NCBI GenBank assembly: GCA_013698135.1
Contig: JACCVM010000141.1
Coordinates: forward strand, 1-8,298
Source of the DNA: Euzebyaceae bacterium
GTDB taxonomy: Bacteria; Actinomycetota; Nitriliruptoria; Euzebyales; Egibacteraceae
Direction: 5' to 3'
Length of the DNA: 8,298 nucleotides
Positions 4,843 to 8,298 of the stretch are shown one piece after another. Made by a program: the position numbers and the translations under genes. Position 1 is the stretch's first letter. Each line of letters opens with the position of its first letter. A model generated the notes under the pieces. It worked only from the letters and a program-made list of their open reading frames with translations, searched no databases and was not told where the DNA came from.

Positions 4843-5936
4843 GTGGCGGCAGCAGCCTCTGACCGTGCCGGCTGCGCCGCCGCGGCGAGCCGGCGGTTGC
4901 CGATCACCGCGACCGCGCCGACAGGCAACGCCTGGACGATCGAAAGGGCGACCACCAACCGCGCCGCAACCTCGGGGAACAACGTCGCCGCCTGGGAGGT
5001 CGTCAGCACGCTGACGTACAGCACGCCCTGACCGATCAGGATCGCGCCAGCCCCGACCCCGAGCGCGGTGAAGGCACCGTCACGGCCCTGCCACCCTCGC
5101 AGCGCACCGAAGGCGCCGATGCCGATGAACAGCGCCGTCTGCGCGGCGGCCAGCGCCTTCGTCGGACCGGGCAGGGGGACGGCGAACAGGTCGTCGACCA
5201 GATGAGTCAGGTTGAGCAGCGCCACGGCCCCCAGGACCACCGCCGCCGGCCTCGCCAGCGCGGTGATCCATGGATCGTCGGGGTGGTCGTCGGGCGATGA
5301 GCGCAGCGACCGAAGCCCCAGCAGGGCTGGCGCCGTGAGGAGCAGCGCGACCGCGAGCCACACACCTGCTGACGGGGCCGGAATCCAGCGCAACTCTCCG
5401 GAGACGATGCGCTCGCGGCCGTCGATCGTGAAGGGAACCTCCCACTGCTGCACGACGGTTTCGGAGTTGGGGTCGGTGACCGACGGGGGCAGGTTCTGGC
5501 TCATCCAGTGCGCGCGGTGGTCGTGCCACAGGTAGCTGTTGGCGTCCGAGACCTGCTGCCAGCGCGGCTCCTCGTTGGCGCCTACGTCCTCCGGCAGCTC
5601 ACCGACGTTGGCGTAGCGGTCGGTGTTCTGATAGGTGGCCGCCGAGGCACGGTTCTCGAACACCCCCTTGGGTCCGACCCGCAGGTAGGGCTCACCCTCG
5701 TAGCCCAGTACCGTCAGCTCCGCGTCAGAGGCGTTCGTCACGCTGAGGAACTCGTCGCTGCCGTAGACCTGCCAGCTGACGCCGGGCACGTCGGGCTCGC
5801 TGGTCACCTGGCTGCGGTAGTTCGTCGCGTCGCTGCCGCGCCCGTGCGCCGCGGCGGGCCCGGCCAGGCCGACGAGCACCATGCCGGCGCCCAACACCAA
5901 GCAGCAGGTGCGCACCAACAACGACCGAGCGGGCAT
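4839..5936 (-). CDS. Exported/membrane protein with outer-face His-rich domain and five C-terminal membrane segments
   Basis: The product has 365 residues. A signal peptide spans about 1-30 (PARSLLVRTCC, then a hydrophobic stretch ending GPAAA), with likely cleavage before His31 of HGRGSD. An outer-face domain of about 160 residues follows, holding VLGYEGEPYLRV, ATYQNTDRY and WHDHRAHWM (His138, His140, His143). About five hydrophobic segments lie between residues 190 and 346, ending in a short Ala-rich cytoplasmic tail. I recall similar uncharacterised actinobacterial proteins with these blocks but no assigned function. A cleaved N-terminal His plus a clustered His motif resembles the copper-binding style of CopC-type proteins, so a metal role is possible; this is inference. 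ATG at 5934-5936 is preferred; GTG at 5943-5945 would add three residues. Neither has a clear ribosome site. It lies 36 nt after the EthD-like gene and overlaps the next gene by 4 nt. Confidence 0.8.
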   Translation of the reverse strand: MPARSLLVRTCCLVLGAGMVLVGLAGPAAAHGRGSDATNYRSQVTSEPDVPGVSWQVYGSDEFLSVTNASDAELTVLGYEGEPYLRVGPKGVFENRASAATYQNTDRYANVGELPEDVGANEEPRWQQVSDANSYLWHDHRAHWMSQNLPPSVTDPNSETVVQQWEVPFTIDGRERIVSGELRWIPAPSAGVWLAVALLLTAPALLGLRSLRSSPDDHPDDPWITALARPAAVVLGAVALLNLTHLVDDLFAVPLPGPTKALAAAQTALFIGIGAFGALRGWQGRDGAFTALGVGAGAILIGQGVLYVSVLTTSQAATLFPEVAARLVVALSIVQALPVGAVAVIGNRRLAAAAQPARSEAAAAT

Positions 5937-5972
5937 GTCAGCCACGCTAGCGCGGGCAGGCCGGGTCAGCCG

Positions 5973-6284
5973 CTACAGGTCGGCGCCCAGCAGCATCGTC
6001 GGGGTGACCCCGAACTGCTCGGCCATCGCCTTGGCGTCCTTGGCTGACGCCATGCCCGGCTCGCTGCGCAGCGCGGCCGCCATCTCCTCGTCGGTGGCCC
6101 ACTCGGCCACGAACATCAGGTAGTACGGCGCGTCGGCACCGCGAGGCGTTCCCGTAAAGCGCGTGGTGCTCAGGGACCGCACGCCCGGCCACTGCGCGAC
6201 GATCGGCAGGTGTGTGGTGCGGTAGTGCGCTTCAAAACCGTCCACGTCGTCCGGCTTGTCGTACAACGCCACGAACTTGGCCAT
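5973..6284 (-). CDS. EthD-family small protein (dimeric alpha/beta barrel)
   Basis: The product has 103 residues and begins MAKFVALYDKPDDVDGFEAH, followed by YRTTHLPIVAQWPGVRSLS and a second strand-rich part (APYYLMFVAEWATDEEM). The opening F-x-x-LY-x-KP-D-D-x-x-x-F-x-x-H-Y-x-x-x-H-x-P pattern, with the His of THLP, marks the EthD group of the dimeric ferredoxin-like fold, which includes EthD of ether degradation and several oxygenases or isomerases. Most members have no known reaction. AAGGAG at 6293-6298 lies 8 nt before the ATG and fixes the start. It is 49 nt downstream of the Gfo/Idh gene on the same strand; a TATGAT sequence in that gap might add an internal promoter. A role in oxidising a cyclic or aromatic compound alongside the upstream dehydrogenase is possible but not shown. 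Confidence 0.85.
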   Translation of the reverse strand: MAKFVALYDKPDDVDGFEAHYRTTHLPIVAQWPGVRSLSTTRFTGTPRGADAPYYLMFVAEWATDEEMAAALRSEPGMASAKDAKAMAEQFGVTPTMLLGADL

Positions 6285-6318
6285 GCGTGGTTCTCCTTGC
6301 GATCGGTGAGCGCCGCGC

Positions 6319-6324
6319 ATCATA
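6319..6324 (-). promoter_or_regulatory. Possible -10 box of an internal promoter before the EthD-like gene
   Basis: The minus strand reads TATGAT, 34 nt before the ATG at 6284 and just after the stop of the Gfo/Idh gene. No good -35 is found 16-18 nt upstream, so this is weak evidence for an internal promoter. Confidence 0.3.
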
Positions 6325-6333
6325 ACGGTGACG

Positions 6334-7344
6334 TCAGCCGGCGGCCTCGCGGATGGCGTCCAGAACGGTCGCGGTGGCGACCGCGTCGTCGGTTGGCAGG
6401 GGGGCGGTGGAGCCGGTCGCGGTGGCCTCGGCGAAGGCGCTGACCATCCGCTCGTAGTGGTCGGCACGCCATGAGCCCACGACCTCGTCGCCCCGCAGGA
6501 TGACCGCATCGACATCAGGGCTGGCCCCGAACGGCGAGGGGACCCGCAAGGTGCCTTGGGTGCCGACCAGCTGCAGCTCCTGCTGCTCGGCGGTATCGAA
6601 CGAGGCGTCGATCGAGGCCACGGCCCCACCCGGGAAGCTCAGCAACGCCGAGGTGGTCCCGTCCACACCCGTTGCCCAGCGGCGCGTCACAGCCTGGACG
6701 CGGTCGGGCTCCTCCCCCACCAACCAGCGGGCCATCGCCACGCCGTAGATCCCGACATCCAGCAACGCCCCACCCCCGTGCTGCGGATGCGAGCGGTAGT
6801 CGCCGGGACGGCGCATGGGAAACGCGAAGGTGGCATGCAGCAGTCGCAGGCTGCCGAGCTCGCCGCTGCGGACGAGCTCCAGCAGCGCGACGGTCCGGGG
6901 GTGGAAGCGGGTCATGACCGCCTCCATCAGCACTCGTCCGTTGGTCGCCGCCGCAGAGGCCATGCGGCCGGCCGAGGCAGCGTCGGTCGACAGTGGCTTC
7001 TCGCACAGCACGTGCTTGCCGGACTCCAGCGCGGCGATGGTCCACCGCTCGTGCGCGTCGTTGGCGAGGGCGACGTAGACCGCGTCGACATCGTCGGCGG
7101 TGACGACCTCCTCGTAGGAGCCGCGCGCACGGCGTACCCCGTTGTTCGCGGCGAACGCCCGCGCGCGCGTCAGTGACCGGGAACCGACGACTGCCAGGTC
7201 GTGACCCGCCTTGCGCATCGCCGGCGCCAGGGCTGTCTGCGTGATGTGCGCGGCACCGAGCAGACCCCAACGCAGCAAGCGGCCACCGTCGTCACCACGG
7301 CGAGGTGCCGGGTCGACCGCTACCTCGTAGGGATCGGCAGCCAT
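6334..7344 (-). CDS. Gfo/Idh/MocA-family NAD(P)-dependent oxidoreductase (dihydrodiol/xylose dehydrogenase-like)
   Basis: The product has 336 residues, a standard length. After a charged N-terminal extension of about 24 residues, the Rossmann domain begins RWGLLGAAHI (26-34) with the G-x-x-G-x-A dinucleotide motif. VALANDAHERW (91-101) and CEKPLS (114-119) follow, with catalytic Lys116. The C-terminal domain has HGGGALLDVGIY (189-200). The EKP lysine and GGALLDVGIY, with Tyr at the end rather than the His of inositol dehydrogenases, point to the branch holding dimeric dihydrodiol dehydrogenase and NADP-xylose dehydrogenase. It should oxidise or reduce a sugar or cyclic diol in the cytosol; the substrate is not determined. 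The ATG at 7342-7344 is the only plausible start, with only a G-rich stretch as ribosome site. It lies 19 nt after the sigma factor gene and 49 nt before the EthD-like gene. Confidence 0.9.
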   Translation of the reverse strand: MAADPYEVAVDPAPRRGDDGGRLLRWGLLGAAHITQTALAPAMRKAGHDLAVVGSRSLTRARAFAANNGVRRARGSYEEVVTADDVDAVYVALANDAHERWTIAALESGKHVLCEKPLSTDAASAGRMASAAATNGRVLMEAVMTRFHPRTVALLELVRSGELGSLRLLHATFAFPMRRPGDYRSHPQHGGGALLDVGIYGVAMARWLVGEEPDRVQAVTRRWATGVDGTTSALLSFPGGAVASIDASFDTAEQQELQLVGTQGTLRVPSPFGASPDVDAVILRGDEVVGSWRADHYERMVSAFAEATATGSTAPLPTDDAVATATVLDAIREAAG

Positions 7345-7363
7345 CCGCCGAACCCCCGCGAGG

Positions 7364-8298
7364 TCAGGCGGCCGTGTCGGACAGCGCGCGACCGCGCGAG
7401 GGGTGACGCAGCTTGGACAACGCGCGCGCCTCCAACTGGCGGATACGCTCGCGGGTCAGGCCGAAGTAGCGGCCAACGTCGTCCAGGGTTCGCGCCTCGC
7501 CGTCCAGCAGACCGAACCGCAGCTCGAGGATGATCCGCTCGCGCTCCGGCAGCCCAGCGACCACATCCAATAGCTCCTGGCGCGCCAAGCCCTTGGCGGC
7601 GACCTCCAGCGGGTCGTCGGCGTTGCGGTCCTCGATGAAGTCGCCCAGCTCGGCGTCGCCGTCCTCGCCGACGGGGGTCTCCAGCGACGTGGGCGTGCGC
7701 GCGTACGTGAGCAGTTCCTCAACGGTGGCGATGTCCTCGCCGAGCTCGGCGGCGAGCTCTTCGAGCGCTGGCTCGCGGCCGAGGGACTCGGCCAGGTCGC
7801 GCTGCATGGACAGCGCGCGGCGGACACGCTCCATCATGTGCACCGGCAGGCGGATCGTGCGGCCCTTGTCCGCCACCCCGCGGCCGACCGCCTGACGAAT
7901 CCACCACGTCGCGTAAGTGGAGAACTTGTAGCCCCGGCGGTAGTCGAACTTCTCGACCGCTCGCAGCAGGCCGAGGTTGCCCTCCTGGATCAGGTCGAGC
8001 AGCGGCAGGCCCTGCCCCTGGTAGCGCTTGGCCACCGAGACAACCAGTCGCAGGTTGGCCTGCACCAGCCGCTCCTTGGCCCGCTTGCCGTCACGGTCGA
8101 CCAGATTGAGCTGGCGCTTGCGGGCCGCCGCCACGCGCTTGCGTTCGGCCAGGAGCCGCTCGGCCTCCAATCCGGCCTCGTAGCGCTTGGCGAGGTCGAC
8201 CTCTTCCTCAGCCGTCAGCAGCGCCGTGCGGGCCATCTCCCGGAGATACAGCTGCACGTGGTCATGCAGCGGCATCTCCTCGACAACAGGTGGCACGG
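7364..8298 (-). CDS. RNA polymerase sigma-70 factor, SigA/SigB-like (group 1 or 2), possibly cut at the right edge
   Basis: At least 310 residues are visible; a GTG at 8294-8296 could be the start, but the frame is open to the edge. Region 1.2 is DHVQLYLREMARTALLTAEEEVDLAKRYE (12-40). Region 2 includes LVQANLRLVVSVAKRY, LLDLIQEGNLGLLRAVEKFDY and YKFSTYATWWIRQA (123-136). Region 3 runs about 150-225, and region 4.2 has LTRERIRQLEARALSKLRHPSR (280-301), which contacts the -35 element. No long acidic region 1.1 is seen, which fits a group 2 factor or a truncated view. The -10-reading helix reads RQAVGRGVADKGRTIRLPVHM; Gly138 stands where E. coli sigma-70 Thr440 lies, and Lys replaces the usual Gln of ADQ. 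It heads a five-gene minus-strand run. The sigma-70 assignment is certain; primary versus alternative role is open. Confidence 0.93.
   Translation of the reverse strand, partial: VPPVVEEMPLHDHVQLYLREMARTALLTAEEEVDLAKRYEAGLEAERLLAERKRVAAARKRQLNLVDRDGKRAKERLVQANLRLVVSVAKRYQGQGLPLLDLIQEGNLGLLRAVEKFDYRRGYKFSTYATWWIRQAVGRGVADKGRTIRLPVHMMERVRRALSMQRDLAESLGREPALEELAAELGEDIATVEELLTYARTPTSLETPVGEDGDAELGDFIEDRNADDPLEVAAKGLARQELLDVVAGLPERERIILELRFGLLDGEARTLDDVGRYFGLTRERIRQLEARALSKLRHPSRGRALSDTAA

Noticed and set aside
4039..5031. Long plus-strand frame antisense to the Cof phosphatase
   Set aside because: The minus-strand gene has all four HAD motifs; the plus frame is a codon-bias shadow.
1..8298. tRNA, rRNA, CRISPR array, insertion sequence or phage genes
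   Set aside because: Read by eye on both strands; no direct-repeat array, transposase, integrase or cloverleaf was seen.

Overview
The window comes from a very GC-rich bacterium. Codon third positions are almost all G or C, GTG starts occur, and one promoter reads TTGACC-N18-TAGGAT. Together with the gene families seen, this fits an actinobacterium; I cannot name the genus. Coding is dense, there is no gap over 300 bases without a gene, and I found no insertion sequence, tRNA, rRNA or CRISPR array.

Layout. (1) Bases 1-1023, minus strand: the 5' part of a branched-chain aminotransferase gene (ilvE-like, running off the left edge), preceded by a small HAD hydrolase that resembles plant plastid FMN/riboflavin-precursor phosphatases. 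A leader of about 175 nt with two hairpins separates them. (2) Bases 1091-2413, plus strand: a GNAT acetyltransferase of AAC(6')-like form, divergent from the HAD gene across a perfect 16-nt palindrome, followed 12 nt later by a TauE/SafE-type permease. (3) Bases 2495-4021, plus strand: a good promoter with a hairpin at the start of the transcript, then an unrecognised 117-residue protein and a radical SAM enzyme. The radical SAM reading frame has no ATG, GTG or TTG upstream of its iron-sulfur motif; it appears to start at a CTG overlapping the TGA of the small gene. (4) Bases 4033-8298, minus strand: a close run of five genes reading from right to left. These are a SigA-like sigma factor (running to the right edge), a Gfo/Idh/MocA oxidoreductase, an EthD-like small protein, an exported or membrane protein of unknown function with a His-rich motif, and a Cof-type HAD phosphatase whose GTG start overlaps the preceding stop codon.

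The most unusual unit is the small protein plus radical SAM pair. It has its own promoter, tight coupling through an unusual start, one FeS site and a cysteine-free C-terminal region where SPASM enzymes have auxiliary-cluster cysteines. I do not recognise its substrate or product. The rest is ordinary metabolism, transport and transcription, with some sequence oddities: a changed residue in the sigma -10 recognition helix, a Met in the HAD catalytic loop, and a candidate metal site in the membrane protein.
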